Assembly: GCA_045594795.1 (NCBI GenBank)
Contig: JAZNZF010000049.1
Span: forward strand, 1-54,412
DNA: 54,412 bases
Reading direction: 5' to 3'
Source of the DNA: UMGS1532 sp045594795
GTDB taxonomy: Bacteria > Bacillota > Clostridia > Oscillospirales > Acutalibacteraceae
In this document: piece by piece, positions 22,862 to 31,405 of the stretch
Layout of the letters: every line of letters starts with the position of its first letter
How positions within the stretch are numbered: position 1 is the first letter of the stretch
Position numbers and translations under genes: made by a program
The notes under the pieces: generated by a model
What the model was told of the DNA's origin: nothing
Seen by the model: the letters and a program-made list of their open reading frames with translations, nothing else
The model's database searches: none

Positions 22862-24030
22862 TGGATTATGATAAAATTTTAAATTCAGCCGTCAAAGAAA
22901 TAAAGCCCTCAGGAATACGTAAGTTTTTTGATATTGCCGAAACTATGGATAATGTTATATCCTTAGGCGTTGGTGAGCCAGACTTTCCAACACCTTGGCA
23001 AATCAGAAAAGCAGGTATAAAAGCTTTAGAGGATAGTAAAACTCGTTATACCTCTAATAGCGGATTACTCTACTTGCGCGAAACAATTTCGAAATACTTA
23101 AATAGAAAGTATTCTTTAAACTATTGTCCACAGGGCGAAATTTTAGTTACGGTTGGTGGTAGCGAGGCTATAGATTTAGCTATTCGTGCCTTAGTTAGCA
23201 GCGGCGACGAGGTTATTATCCCTCAGCCAAGCTACGTTTGTTACGAGCCGATTACCGCTCTCGCAGGTGGCGTACCCGTAATTATAGAAACCAAGGCAGA
23301 AAATAACTTTAAGCTTACAGCTGATGAGCTTAAAGCAAAAATTACCGACAAAACAAAGGTACTTATCTTGCCATATCCCTGCAACCCAACGGGCGCAATT
23401 ATGGAAAAAGATGATTTAGAGCAAATCGCTGAAGTTCTGCGCGGTACCGATATAATGGTTATTTCAGACGAAATATATTCCGAGCTAACCTATTCTAAAA
23501 ATCCACACGTTTCAATAGCTTCACTCGAAGGTATGCGCGAGAGAACGGTTGTTATTAATGGCTTTTCAAAAGCCTTTTCAATGACAGGTTGGCGCTTAGG
23601 CTACGCTTGTGGACCTATAGAAATATTAAGCCAGATTACCAAAATACATCAGTTCGCTATTATGTGCGCACCAACTACTTCGCAGTATGCCGCTGTTGCT
23701 GCTATGACGCAGTGCGACGAGGTTGTTGAGGAAATGCTTGAGGAGTACGACGTGCGCCGCAGACTTATTGTTGATGGCTTCAATAAGCTGGGTTTAAAAT
23801 GTCACGAGCCTAAAGGCGCTTTCTATGCGTTCCCATCAATTAAAAGCACGGGAATGACCAGTGAGGAATTTTGTGAAAAACTGCTTTATTCAAAACAGGT
23901 TGCATTAGTGCCGGGTACTGCATTTGGTGACAGTGGTGAGGGCTTTATCAGGGCATCTTACTGTTATTCAACCGAGCATATAAAGATAGCACTTAAAAAG
24001 ATTGCTGAATTTTTAGAAGAAATTAAATAG
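22861..24030 (+). CDS. Class I/II pyridoxal-phosphate aminotransferase
   Basis: The 389-residue product is a fold-type I aminotransferase. The Schiff-base lysine (about residue 237) is in NGFSKAFSMTGWRLGY, the PLP-binding Asp is in MVISDEIYSEL, NPTGA follows PYPCN, and the C-terminal substrate Arg is in GFIRASYC. It resembles the aspartate/aromatic (PatA-like) group, but exact donor and acceptor are uncertain. The start may be ATG 22861 or the overlapping TTG 22858, which has the better spacing to GGGGGAG. It is paired with the Lrp-type regulator and followed by a terminator. Confidence 0.9.
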   Translation: MDYDKILNSAVKEIKPSGIRKFFDIAETMDNVISLGVGEPDFPTPWQIRKAGIKALEDSKTRYTSNSGLLYLRETISKYLNRKYSLNYCPQGEILVTVGGSEAIDLAIRALVSSGDEVIIPQPSYVCYEPITALAGGVPVIIETKAENNFKLTADELKAKITDKTKVLILPYPCNPTGAIMEKDDLEQIAEVLRGTDIMVISDEIYSELTYSKNPHVSIASLEGMRERTVVINGFSKAFSMTGWRLGYACGPIEILSQITKIHQFAIMCAPTTSQYAAVAAMTQCDEVVEEMLEEYDVRRRLIVDGFNKLGLKCHEPKGAFYAFPSIKSTGMTSEEFCEKLLYSKQVALVPGTAFGDSGEGFIRASYCYSTEHIKIALKKIAEFLEEIK

Positions 24031-24034
24031 ACTT

Positions 24035-24067
24035 AATCCCATAGTGCTAAAACCACTGTGGGATTTT
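24035..24067 (+). terminator. Terminator of the lrp-aminotransferase pair
   Basis: AATCCCA-AGTG pairs with CACT-TGGGATT (12-base arms, one mismatch), followed by TTTTG. Confidence 0.8.
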
Positions 24068-24075
24068 GTTATAAA

Positions 24076-24104
24076 TTGACAATGATTACGATTTATGTTA
24101 AATT
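24076..24104 (+). promoter_or_regulatory. Promoter of the DUF5058-M20 run
   Basis: TTGACA (24076-24081), a 17-base spacer and TAAATT (24099-24104) lie about 28 bases before the start codon. Confidence 0.75.
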
Positions 24105-24132
24105 ATTTATATAATTTAAGGAGGGGATAAAT

Positions 24133-24867
24133 ATGCCTTTTAGTGTTAACAGTCCAATACTATATGTTATAGTTGCGGTAATTATTGCATTGGTTTTAGC
24201 ACAGTCTATTTATTTTTTAGTGCGTGCCGTTCGTCGTGCTAAAGAACTTGGAATTGAAAGCAGTACAGTTAAAAAAACAATTTCCTCGGCGGCGGTATTT
24301 ACAATAGCGCCAGCCATTGCAGTTTTAGTTGGTGTTGTTGCACTTTCTAAAAGCTTAGGCGTTGCTTTGCCTTGGTTACGCCTTTCGGTTATTGGTTCTA
24401 TTACCTACGAAACGGTAGCAGCAGGTAACGCGTTAGAGGCTGCAGGCCTCGGTGCAGGTACCACAATTACCGACCCGTCACTCTATGTAACAGTGCTTTG
24501 GGTAATGACCTTAGGCATTGCCGCAGGTATAGTTTTTGTTCCTTTTGTAACTAAAAAGATACAAAGCGGACTTACAAAAATGGGTATGAAGGATAAAAAA
24601 TGGGGCGAGATTTTTAATAACGCAATGTTCCTTGGTATGATTTCGGCATTCTTAGGTTACGTATTTTGCGATGTTACAAACCTTTTCCACGGCGACGTAT
24701 CGGGTTTGATTCCGGTTTGTGTAATGTTCGTTTCGGCGATTATAATGGCAATATGCGGAATTGCATCTAAAAAGCTAAAAGTGCGTTGGCTAACCGATTA
24801 TGCGCTTCCGTTAAGCTTGGTTATCGGTATGGCTTCGGCAATTCCGTTTACAGCGTGGTTAGGATAG
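24133..24867 (+). CDS. DUF5058 family membrane protein
   Basis: The 244 residues contain about six hydrophobic segments, beginning with an N-terminal helix, and a basic loop RRAKELG after it. From memory this matches DUF5058, a family of unknown function that I recall beside a second small membrane protein and an M20 peptidase, as here. Together the two membrane proteins look like a two-subunit carrier or channel, possibly for peptides or amino acids used by the peptidase. That link is inference. The start has a strong AAGGAGGGG site. Confidence 0.78.
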   Translation: MPFSVNSPILYVIVAVIIALVLAQSIYFLVRAVRRAKELGIESSTVKKTISSAAVFTIAPAIAVLVGVVALSKSLGVALPWLRLSVIGSITYETVAAGNALEAAGLGAGTTITDPSLYVTVLWVMTLGIAAGIVFVPFVTKKIQSGLTKMGMKDKKWGEIFNNAMFLGMISAFLGYVFCDVTNLFHGDVSGLIPVCVMFVSAIIMAICGIASKKLKVRWLTDYALPLSLVIGMASAIPFTAWLG

Positions 24868-24880
24868 GGGGACAAGGGAT

Positions 24881-25537
24881 ATGAGTAATTATTTATCAAA
24901 AGTCCATCGTGACGGACGTATTTGGGGCATAATCATTGGCATTGTTCTGCTATCTGTTCCCGTTATTGTTTCACTAATTTTCGGCGTAGCGCCAAACTAT
25001 TCCATACTTCTTAAAGGTCTAATTGCTACCGCACCTATGTACTGGGCGGTAGGTATTGTTGAAATTTTTACCTATGTTCCTATGCTTGGCGCAGGCGGTA
25101 CATATCTCTCGTTTATAACGGGTAATATTTGAAACCTTAAGCTTCCTTGCGCAATTGACGCTATGGAGCGCGCAAACGTTAAGGCATCAAGCGAAGAGGG
25201 TGAGGTTATTTCTACAATAGCTATTGCCGTTTCAAGCATTGTTACAACAATTATAATCATTATTGGTGTTATTGGCATTGTACCTCTAACACCTATATTA
25301 GAAGCACCTGTTTTAGTTCCTGCGTTTGATATGATACTTCCTGCACTTTTTGGTGGCCTTGCAGTAGTATTTATATCAAAAAACGTAAAGCTATCCATAG
25401 CGCCCGTAATACTAATGCTTGCACTATTCATTTTTGTGCCTGCACTAAACTCAGGTACAGTTGGTATAATGGTCCCCGTTGGCGTTGTGTTTACGCTAAT
25501 TGTTGCAAGAATTATGTATAAAAAGGGGATGCTATAA
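24881..25537 (+). pseudogene. Membrane protein paired with DUF5058, interrupted by in-frame TGA
   Basis: The frame runs from ATG 24881 to the stop at 25537 (218 codons) with one interruption, TGA at 25130-25132 (codon 84). The same frame continues beyond it without any further break, and the coding character is unchanged: about six hydrophobic segments in all, GNI before the stop and NLKLPCAIDAM after it. The final stop overlaps the start of the M20 gene (TAATG), as expected for an intact operon. Most likely this is a recent nonsense mutation or a base-call error, with TCA, TGG or CGA as candidate original codons. Programmed readthrough is a less likely alternative. Confidence 0.8.
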
Positions 25538-26967
25538 TGCTTTGGATAATTCTTTCAATATTAATCCTTTTTCTTGCCGTTATTGTAATTCGCGCAGTTG
25601 CCTTTACTCCAAAAAAAGATAATCTTAAAGAAGCAAAGCCTATTAGTTTCGACAAGCAAAAGGCAGTTGATAATTTAGCGGCACTAATTAAATGTAAAAC
25701 AATTTCGTATAAAGATTCGTCAATAGAAGATGACGATGAATTTAACAAGCTTGTAAACCTTTTACCAACCCTTTATCCAAACGTATACAAAACTTGTAAA
25801 TTAACCACCTTCTGTGACCGTGGATTATTGTTTCTTTGGAAAGGAACTCAAAACGGAGACCCTGCAGTATTTATGTCACATTATGATGTCGTGCCTGTAA
25901 ATTACGATGGTTGGGAAAAAGACCCATTTGGCGCAGAGATTGAAAATGGTGTTATGTGGGGCAGAGGTGCACTTGATACAAAAGTAACCTTAAATGCGGC
26001 TTTAAGTGCCGCGGATAGTTTAATAGAAAGTGGTTTTGTTCCACAAAATGATGTGTATTTTGCTTTTTCCGGCGGAGAAGAGATTAATGGTAGCGGTGCC
26101 AAGCATATTGTAGAGTATTTTGAGCAAAACGGAATTAATCCGGCTATTGTTTTAGATGAGGGTGGTGCTGTTGTAGAAGATGTTTTCCCTGGTGTTAAAG
26201 CACCTTGCGGACTCGTTGGAATAGCAGAAAAAGGTATGATAGATTTGTGTTACACCTCTGTATCAAACGGAGGACACGCTTCTGCACCTAAGCCTAATGC
26301 ACCTATCGATCGCTTGGTAAAGGCCTGTAAGAAATTATTATCAAAACCTTTTAAAGCACATATCACACCACCTGTAAGAAAGATGCTTGATACTCTTGGC
26401 AGACATTCCACCTTTGTTTATAGACTGATTTTTGCAAACCTTTGGCTATTTAAACCTGTGCTTAATTTAATTTGCAAAAAATCGGGTGGCGAACTTAATG
26501 CTTTACTTAGAACGACCGTTGCATTTACCCAAATGAGTGGCTCGAATGCACCTAACGTAATTCCGACAAAGGCATCATTGGTATCTAATATTCGCCTAAA
26601 TCCTGCTAATAGCGTTAGTTCGGCAGTAGATTATATAAGAAAAACAATAGCCGACGATAGCATTGAGCTTTCGGTACTACATTCTTCCGAGCCAAGCAGA
26701 ATTTCGCGTACCGACTGCGAGGGCTGGGATAAGCTCCTAAAAGCCATAAGCCACACTTGGAAGGGCTCAATAGTTTCGCCATATCTTATGATGCAATGCT
26801 CTGATTCTCGTCATTATGGCAAAATATCTGACAAGGTTTATCGATTTTCTGCTATGGACTTAACTGCCGAAGAACGCGCAACTATCCACGGCAATAACGA
26901 GCGTATTCGAATAGAAACTATTCATCGTTCTGTTGAGTTTTATATTCGTTTAATAAGCCAAATGTAA
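25537..26967 (+). CDS. Membrane-anchored M20 family metallopeptidase
   Basis: The 476-residue product has an N-terminal membrane helix (about 2-24) and then a di-zinc peptidase domain. Metal ligands and catalytic residues are visible as SHYDVVPV (His, catalytic Asp), GRGALDTK (bridging Asp), GGEEING (catalytic Glu, metal Glu) and SDSRHYG (final His). A dimerisation lid lies between. It resembles the PM20D1/CPG2-like group that cleaves peptides or N-acyl amino acids. It is the third gene of the DUF5058 run and overlaps its predecessor by one base. Confidence 0.9.
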   Translation: MLWIILSILILFLAVIVIRAVAFTPKKDNLKEAKPISFDKQKAVDNLAALIKCKTISYKDSSIEDDDEFNKLVNLLPTLYPNVYKTCKLTTFCDRGLLFLWKGTQNGDPAVFMSHYDVVPVNYDGWEKDPFGAEIENGVMWGRGALDTKVTLNAALSAADSLIESGFVPQNDVYFAFSGGEEINGSGAKHIVEYFEQNGINPAIVLDEGGAVVEDVFPGVKAPCGLVGIAEKGMIDLCYTSVSNGGHASAPKPNAPIDRLVKACKKLLSKPFKAHITPPVRKMLDTLGRHSTFVYRLIFANLWLFKPVLNLICKKSGGELNALLRTTVAFTQMSGSNAPNVIPTKASLVSNIRLNPANSVSSAVDYIRKTIADDSIELSVLHSSEPSRISRTDCEGWDKLLKAISHTWKGSIVSPYLMMQCSDSRHYGKISDKVYRFSAMDLTAEERATIHGNNERIRIETIHRSVEFYIRLISQM

Positions 26968-26972
26968 TTGTC

Positions 26973-27001
26973 TTGACACAAAAAATTTAATATGTTATAC
27001 T
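26973..27001 (+). promoter_or_regulatory. Promoter of glyA-fhs
   Basis: TTGACA (26973-26978), a 17-base spacer and TATACT (26996-27001). The expected transcript start at about 27008 lies just ahead of the riboswitch. Confidence 0.85.
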
Positions 27002-27011
27002 TTTTAAGTAA

Positions 27012-27137
27012 TTTCCCTGTTACTGACGGATAGTGTGGTAGACCACGTGGAGCAGGGAGGGGCATTTATTTCGCCTTTTATGCCGACCGTCTGGGCGCAT
27101 TTATCCAAAGCATTGGGTAGGTGCGTCCTTTTGTTTT
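27012..27137 (+). promoter_or_regulatory. ZTP riboswitch (pfl motif) with terminator
   Basis: The first domain (27015-27057) has stem CCCTG/CAGGG enclosing ACTGACG, a GTGG/CCAC hairpin and GGAGC. The second holds CCGACCGTCTGGGC (27083-27096). Both are hallmarks of the pfl/ZTP aptamer, which senses the folate-stress alarmone ZTP (AICAR 5'-triphosphate) and its monophosphate ZMP. The CTGGGC segment runs straight into a terminator hairpin (GGCGCA pairing with TGCGTC, then TTTTGTTTTT). Ligand binding would therefore free transcription of glyA and fhs. The match is from memory of the consensus. Confidence 0.85.
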
Positions 27138-27198
27138 TATACTTTACAAATCTAATTTTTAAAGTTATAATATATTTAAATAAATTGGAGGAATTTGA

Positions 27199-28437
27199 AT
27201 GAATTTTTTTGAAGAATTAAGTAGTTTTGATACCGAAGTTGCTGCTGCTTGCAAAAAAGAATTAGAGCGTCAGCAGAACAACATCGAGTTAATTGCATCC
27301 GAAAACATTGTTTCTAAGGCAGTTCTACTTGCTGCAGGCGGTGTTTTAACTAATAAATATGCCGAGGGTTATCCTGGTAAACGTTACTATGGCGGCTGTC
27401 AATGTGTTGATATTGTCGAGGATATTGCAAGAGAACGCGCAAAAAAGCTTTTCGGTGCAGAGTATGCTAACGTTCAGCCACACTCGGGCGCAAACGCCAA
27501 TCTTGCTGTTTTCTTCGCACTACTTAATCCCGGTGACACCGTAATGGGTATGAACTTACAGCAGGGCGGACACCTTTCGCACGGCTCACCTGTAAATATC
27601 TCGGGTAAATATTTTAATATAGTTCCTTACGGTGTAAATGAAATTACCGAAACTATTGACTACGACGAGATGGAAAAAATCGCACTCGAGTGTAAACCTA
27701 AACTCATAGTTGTTGGTGCAAGCGCATATTCCCGTACTATTGATTTCCCTCGTTGCCGCGAGATTGCCGATAAGGTTGGCGCATATTTAATGGTTGATAT
27801 GGCGCATATAGCGGGATTAATTGCTGCAGGCGTTCATCCTTCACCCGTGCCTTATGCCGACGTTGTTACAACCACAACACATAAAACTCTGCGCGGACCA
27901 AGGGGTGGTATGATACTTTGCCGTGAAGAGCTCGGTAAACAAATCGATAAGGCTGTTTTCCCAGGTACTCAGGGCGGTCCTTTGATGCATATAATTGCAG
28001 CTAAAGCTGTTGCTCTTGGAGAAGCATTAACCGATGAATTCCGTGCATATCAGCAACAAATTGTTAAGAATGCTGCAGCCCTTTGCGGCCACTTAATTGA
28101 TAATGGTATTGAAATTGTTTCGGGGGGTACTGATAATCACTTAATGCTTTTAAAACTTATTAATAACGGTATTACTGGTAAAGAATTAGAGCACCGTTTA
28201 GACGAGGTTCATATCACCGCTAACAAAAACACTATTCCTAATGACCCCGCCAGTCCGTTTGTAACAAGCGGTTTGAGAATTGGTACACCTGCTGTAACAT
28301 CTCGCGGATTCAAAGAACCCGAAATGAAGCTTATTGCTAATTGGATTACCGACATAATTAATGATTTCGACGGTAACAAAGATAGAATAACAGCCGAGGT
28401 TATAGACCTTTGCGCTAAATTTCCAATTTATAAATAA
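27199..28437 (+). CDS. glyA: Serine hydroxymethyltransferase
   Basis: This PLP enzyme interconverts serine and glycine while loading one-carbon units on tetrahydrofolate. The 412 residues fit the bacterial family: IELIASEN near the N-terminus, YAEGYPGKRYYGGC, the HSGANAN segment, MVDMAHIAGL, and the PLP lysine Lys229 in TTTTHKTLRGPRGG. The start ATG has TTGGAGG 8-9 bases before it. It is the first gene behind the ZTP riboswitch and is followed by fhs after 22 bases, so both respond to folate limitation. Confidence 0.97.
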   Translation: MNFFEELSSFDTEVAAACKKELERQQNNIELIASENIVSKAVLLAAGGVLTNKYAEGYPGKRYYGGCQCVDIVEDIARERAKKLFGAEYANVQPHSGANANLAVFFALLNPGDTVMGMNLQQGGHLSHGSPVNISGKYFNIVPYGVNEITETIDYDEMEKIALECKPKLIVVGASAYSRTIDFPRCREIADKVGAYLMVDMAHIAGLIAAGVHPSPVPYADVVTTTTHKTLRGPRGGMILCREELGKQIDKAVFPGTQGGPLMHIIAAKAVALGEALTDEFRAYQQQIVKNAAALCGHLIDNGIEIVSGGTDNHLMLLKLINNGITGKELEHRLDEVHITANKNTIPNDPASPFVTSGLRIGTPAVTSRGFKEPEMKLIANWITDIINDFDGNKDRITAEVIDLCAKFPIYK

Positions 28438-28459
28438 TTAATAAAATAGGAGTGTTATT

Positions 28460-30136
28460 ATGGCTTACTTGTCTGATATTGAAATTGCCCAACAATGCGA
28501 AATGAAGCATATTAGAGAGATTGCTAAAGCTGCTAATGTTGACGAAAAGTATATCGAGCAATATGGTAACTACAAAGCAAAAATTGACCTATCCTTGCTT
28601 AACGAAACTACTGCTAAGGATGGTAAATTAGTTCTTGTTACTGCTATTACTCCAACCCCCGCTGGTGAGGGTAAAACTACAACTACTATCGGTTTAGCCG
28701 ATGGTCTTAAAAGAATAGGCAAAAATGTTACTGTTGCCTTGCGCGAGCCATCATTGGGCCCAGTCTTTGGTGTTAAAGGTGGCGCTGCAGGTGGCGGTTA
28801 TGCACAGGTAGTACCAATGGAGGATATAAATTTACATTTCACTGGTGACTTCCACGCTATAGGTGCCGCAAATAACCTTCTTGCCGCTATGCTTGATAAC
28901 CATATTCAGCAAGGCAACTCACTTAATATAGACGTACGCAAAATCACTTGGAAGCGTTGCGTTGATATGAACGACCGTCAGCTTCGTTTTATAGTTAATG
29001 GAATGGGTGGTAAGGTAAACGGCGTTCCCCGTGAAGATGGATTCGATATCACAGTTGCAAGTGAGATTATGGCGGTGCTTTGTTTATCAAGCTCTATATC
29101 CGATTTAAAGGAGCGCCTATCCAGAATAATTGTTGGTTATACTTATGATGATAAGCCGGTTACTTGTGGAGAACTTAAGGCAGCGGGCGCTATGACGGCA
29201 CTCTTAAAAGATGCTTTAAAGCCCAACCTTGTACAAACATTAGAGGGTACACCTGCGTTTGTTCACGGTGGTCCTTTTGCTAATATTGCACACGGCTGTA
29301 ACTCTGTTACTGCTACAAAGCTTGCGCTTAAAATGGGCGACTATGCTATTACAGAAGCAGGCTTCGGTGCAGACCTTGGTGCAGAAAAATTCTTAGATAT
29401 CAAGTGCCGTATGGCAGGTCTTACACCAAGCGCAGTTGTAATGGTAGCAACTGTTCGTGCTTTAAAAATGCACGGTGGCAAGCTTAAAACAGAGCTTGGC
29501 ACTGAGGATTTGGGCGCACTCGAAAAGGGTATTCCTAATCTACTTCGTCACGTTTCAAACATTAAAAATGTTTATAAGCTTCCTTGTGTTGTTGCTATAA
29601 ATCGCTTCCCAACTGATACCGATAATGAAATCGAATTCATTATTGACAAGTGTCGTCAGCTTGGTGTAAATACCGTGCTTTCAACAGTTTGGGCTGATGG
29701 TGGTAAGGGCGGTGAAGACCTTGCTCGTGAGGTTGTTCGTCTTTGTGAAGAAGAAAAAGGTGACTTTACGTTTAGTTATGAGCTTGACACCACAATTGAA
29801 GAAAAAATTGAGGCAGTAGTTAAAAAGGTATATGGCGGCAACGGCATTACACTTATGCCAAATGCTAAAAAACAAATAGAGCAGTTAACAAAGCTTGGAT
29901 TTAGCAACTGTCCTGTTTGTATTGCTAAAACTCAGTATAGCTTTTCTGACGACCCAACCAAGCTTGGCGCACCCGAAGATTTTACTGTTACTATTAAAAA
30001 CGTTAAAATTTCTGCAGGTGCAGGCTTTATCGTTGTACTAACCGGTGATATACTTACAATGCCTGGTCTTCCAAAAGTACCTGCTGCTGAACGTATTGAC
30101 GTTGATGATAACGGCAAAATTACAGGTTTATTCTAA
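28460..30136 (+). CDS. fhs: Formate-tetrahydrofolate ligase
   Basis: This enzyme makes 10-formyl-tetrahydrofolate from formate and ATP, giving the one-carbon donor for purine synthesis. The 558 residues match the family. The P-loop-like TPAGEGKTT is at 66-74, followed by LREPSLGPVFG, the FTGDFHA segment and, near the C-terminus, GDILTMPGLP. It is co-transcribed with glyA under the ZTP riboswitch. In acetogens it also serves the Wood-Ljungdahl route, but no other genes of that route are in this window. Confidence 0.97.
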   Translation: MAYLSDIEIAQQCEMKHIREIAKAANVDEKYIEQYGNYKAKIDLSLLNETTAKDGKLVLVTAITPTPAGEGKTTTTIGLADGLKRIGKNVTVALREPSLGPVFGVKGGAAGGGYAQVVPMEDINLHFTGDFHAIGAANNLLAAMLDNHIQQGNSLNIDVRKITWKRCVDMNDRQLRFIVNGMGGKVNGVPREDGFDITVASEIMAVLCLSSSISDLKERLSRIIVGYTYDDKPVTCGELKAAGAMTALLKDALKPNLVQTLEGTPAFVHGGPFANIAHGCNSVTATKLALKMGDYAITEAGFGADLGAEKFLDIKCRMAGLTPSAVVMVATVRALKMHGGKLKTELGTEDLGALEKGIPNLLRHVSNIKNVYKLPCVVAINRFPTDTDNEIEFIIDKCRQLGVNTVLSTVWADGGKGGEDLAREVVRLCEEEKGDFTFSYELDTTIEEKIEAVVKKVYGGNGITLMPNAKKQIEQLTKLGFSNCPVCIAKTQYSFSDDPTKLGAPEDFTVTIKNVKISAGAGFIVVLTGDILTMPGLPKVPAAERIDVDDNGKITGLF

Positions 30137-30188
30137 TAACCACTAATTTTATTTACATAATGTGAAATTTGTGGTAAACTAAATATAG

Positions 30189-30228
30189 AGGCTCTCAAGG
30201 GTTAAAAGCCTTGAGAGCCTTATTTTTT
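30189..30228 (+). terminator. Terminator of glyA-fhs
   Basis: A 12-bp perfect stem (30189-30200 against 30209-30220) is followed by TATTTTTT. A TTTACA/TAAACT pair (17-base spacing) lies just before it, so it could also act as an attenuator for deoD. Confidence 0.8.
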
Positions 30229-30247
30229 AAGTTAAGGAGAAAACTTT

Positions 30248-30991
30248 ATGTCAAAGCTTTATCCAACACCGCATATAAATGCAACGCCCGAAGATTTTGC
30301 AAAAACCGTATTAATGCCCGGGGACCCGTTACGCGCCGAGTTTATTGCTAAAAATTTTTTAAGTGATGCAAAGCTTGTTAATAATGTTCGTGGAGTTAAT
30401 GGTTACACAGGGTTTTATAATGGCACAAGAGTAAGCGTTATGGCAAGTGGTATGGGTATGCCGTCAATCGGCATATATTCGCACGAGCTTTATAATTTTT
30501 TCGGTGTGGAAAATATTATCCGCGTTGGTTCTGCAGGTGCTATGCGTGCAGATATTCCGCTAAAAGAAATTATTTTAGCCGAGGGTGCCTCAACCAACTC
30601 AAATTATGCTAAAGCCTTTAATATTGAGGGTACTTTTGCACCTATTTGCAGTTACGATTTACTAAAAGCCGCAACAAGCATTGCCGATAAATCGGGCTTA
30701 AAATATAGAGTTGGCAATGTGCTTTCGTCAGATTCTTTTTATAGTGACGAAGCAGAACTACCAATAGAACAGCGCCCGTCTACAGTATGGGCAAAAATGG
30801 GCGTTATGGCGGTAGAGATGGAGGCCGCAGCTTTATATATGAATGCCGCACGTAGCGGTAAAGCCGCGCTTGCAATATTAACCGTGTCCGACAATATTGT
30901 TACGGGTGAGACAACCACTGCAGAGGAAAGACAAACCACATTTACCGATATGATAGAGCTTGCATTAAGCACCGCAAAAGAAATCGAGTAG
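30248..30991 (+). CDS. deoD: Purine-nucleoside phosphorylase, DeoD type
   Basis: This enzyme splits purine (deoxy)nucleosides with phosphate into base and (deoxy)ribose 1-phosphate. The 247 residues show the hexameric family pattern: TPHINA at the N-terminus, MPGDPLRAEFIA binding phosphate, SGMGMPSIGIYS, RVGSAGAM, EMEAAALY for nucleoside, and the Asp of VSDN that protonates the base. The start follows AAGGAG. It leads a three-gene salvage run with cdd and pdp. Confidence 0.96.
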   Translation: MSKLYPTPHINATPEDFAKTVLMPGDPLRAEFIAKNFLSDAKLVNNVRGVNGYTGFYNGTRVSVMASGMGMPSIGIYSHELYNFFGVENIIRVGSAGAMRADIPLKEIILAEGASTNSNYAKAFNIEGTFAPICSYDLLKAATSIADKSGLKYRVGNVLSSDSFYSDEAELPIEQRPSTVWAKMGVMAVEMEAAALYMNAARSGKAALAILTVSDNIVTGETTTAEERQTTFTDMIELALSTAKEIE

Positions 30992-30999
30992 GTGATATT

Positions 31000-31395
31000 A
31001 TGAACGAGAATGAATTATGCAGATTGGCAATAAACGCTATGCAAAATTCCTATTCACCTTATTCTAAGTTTAGAGTAGGCGCTGCATTATTAACCGAATC
31101 GGGTAAGGTATATACTGGTTGTAATATAGAAAATTCAGCCTTCACGCCAACAGTTTGTGCCGAGCGTACAGCTTTCTTTAAAGCTATAAGCGAGGGTGAG
31201 CAAGAGTTCAAAGCTATTGCTATTGTGGGTGGCAATGATGGAAAAATAAATGGTGAGTGTATGCCTTGTGGCGTGTGCAGACAGGTTATGCAAGAATTTT
31301 GTAATAAAGATTTTACCATAATAGCCGTAACCGACACGGGCTATAATAAATATATTTTAGGGGATTTACTGCCTCACTCATTTAATATAAAGTAG
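31000..31395 (+). CDS. cdd: Cytidine deaminase
   Basis: This enzyme deaminates cytidine and deoxycytidine to the uridine forms. The 131 residues are the usual homotetrameric length. Zinc ligands are Cys53, Cys90 and Cys93, with catalytic Glu55 in CAERTAF and PCGVCRQ, and SPYSKFRVGAAL marks the N-terminal part. It starts 9 bases after deoD and supplies uridine to the phosphorylase downstream. Confidence 0.96.
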   Translation: MNENELCRLAINAMQNSYSPYSKFRVGAALLTESGKVYTGCNIENSAFTPTVCAERTAFFKAISEGEQEFKAIAIVGGNDGKINGECMPCGVCRQVMQEFCNKDFTIIAVTDTGYNKYILGDLLPHSFNIK

Positions 31396-31405
31396 GTACC
31401 GTAAT

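Noticed and set aside
25130..25132. Genome-wide reassignment of TGA to an amino acid
   Set aside because: Several well-supported genes here end in TGA at the expected length (lrp-like 22859, whiA 38279, ECF component 19494, ABC subunits 49120 and 50217), so TGA is a normal stop.
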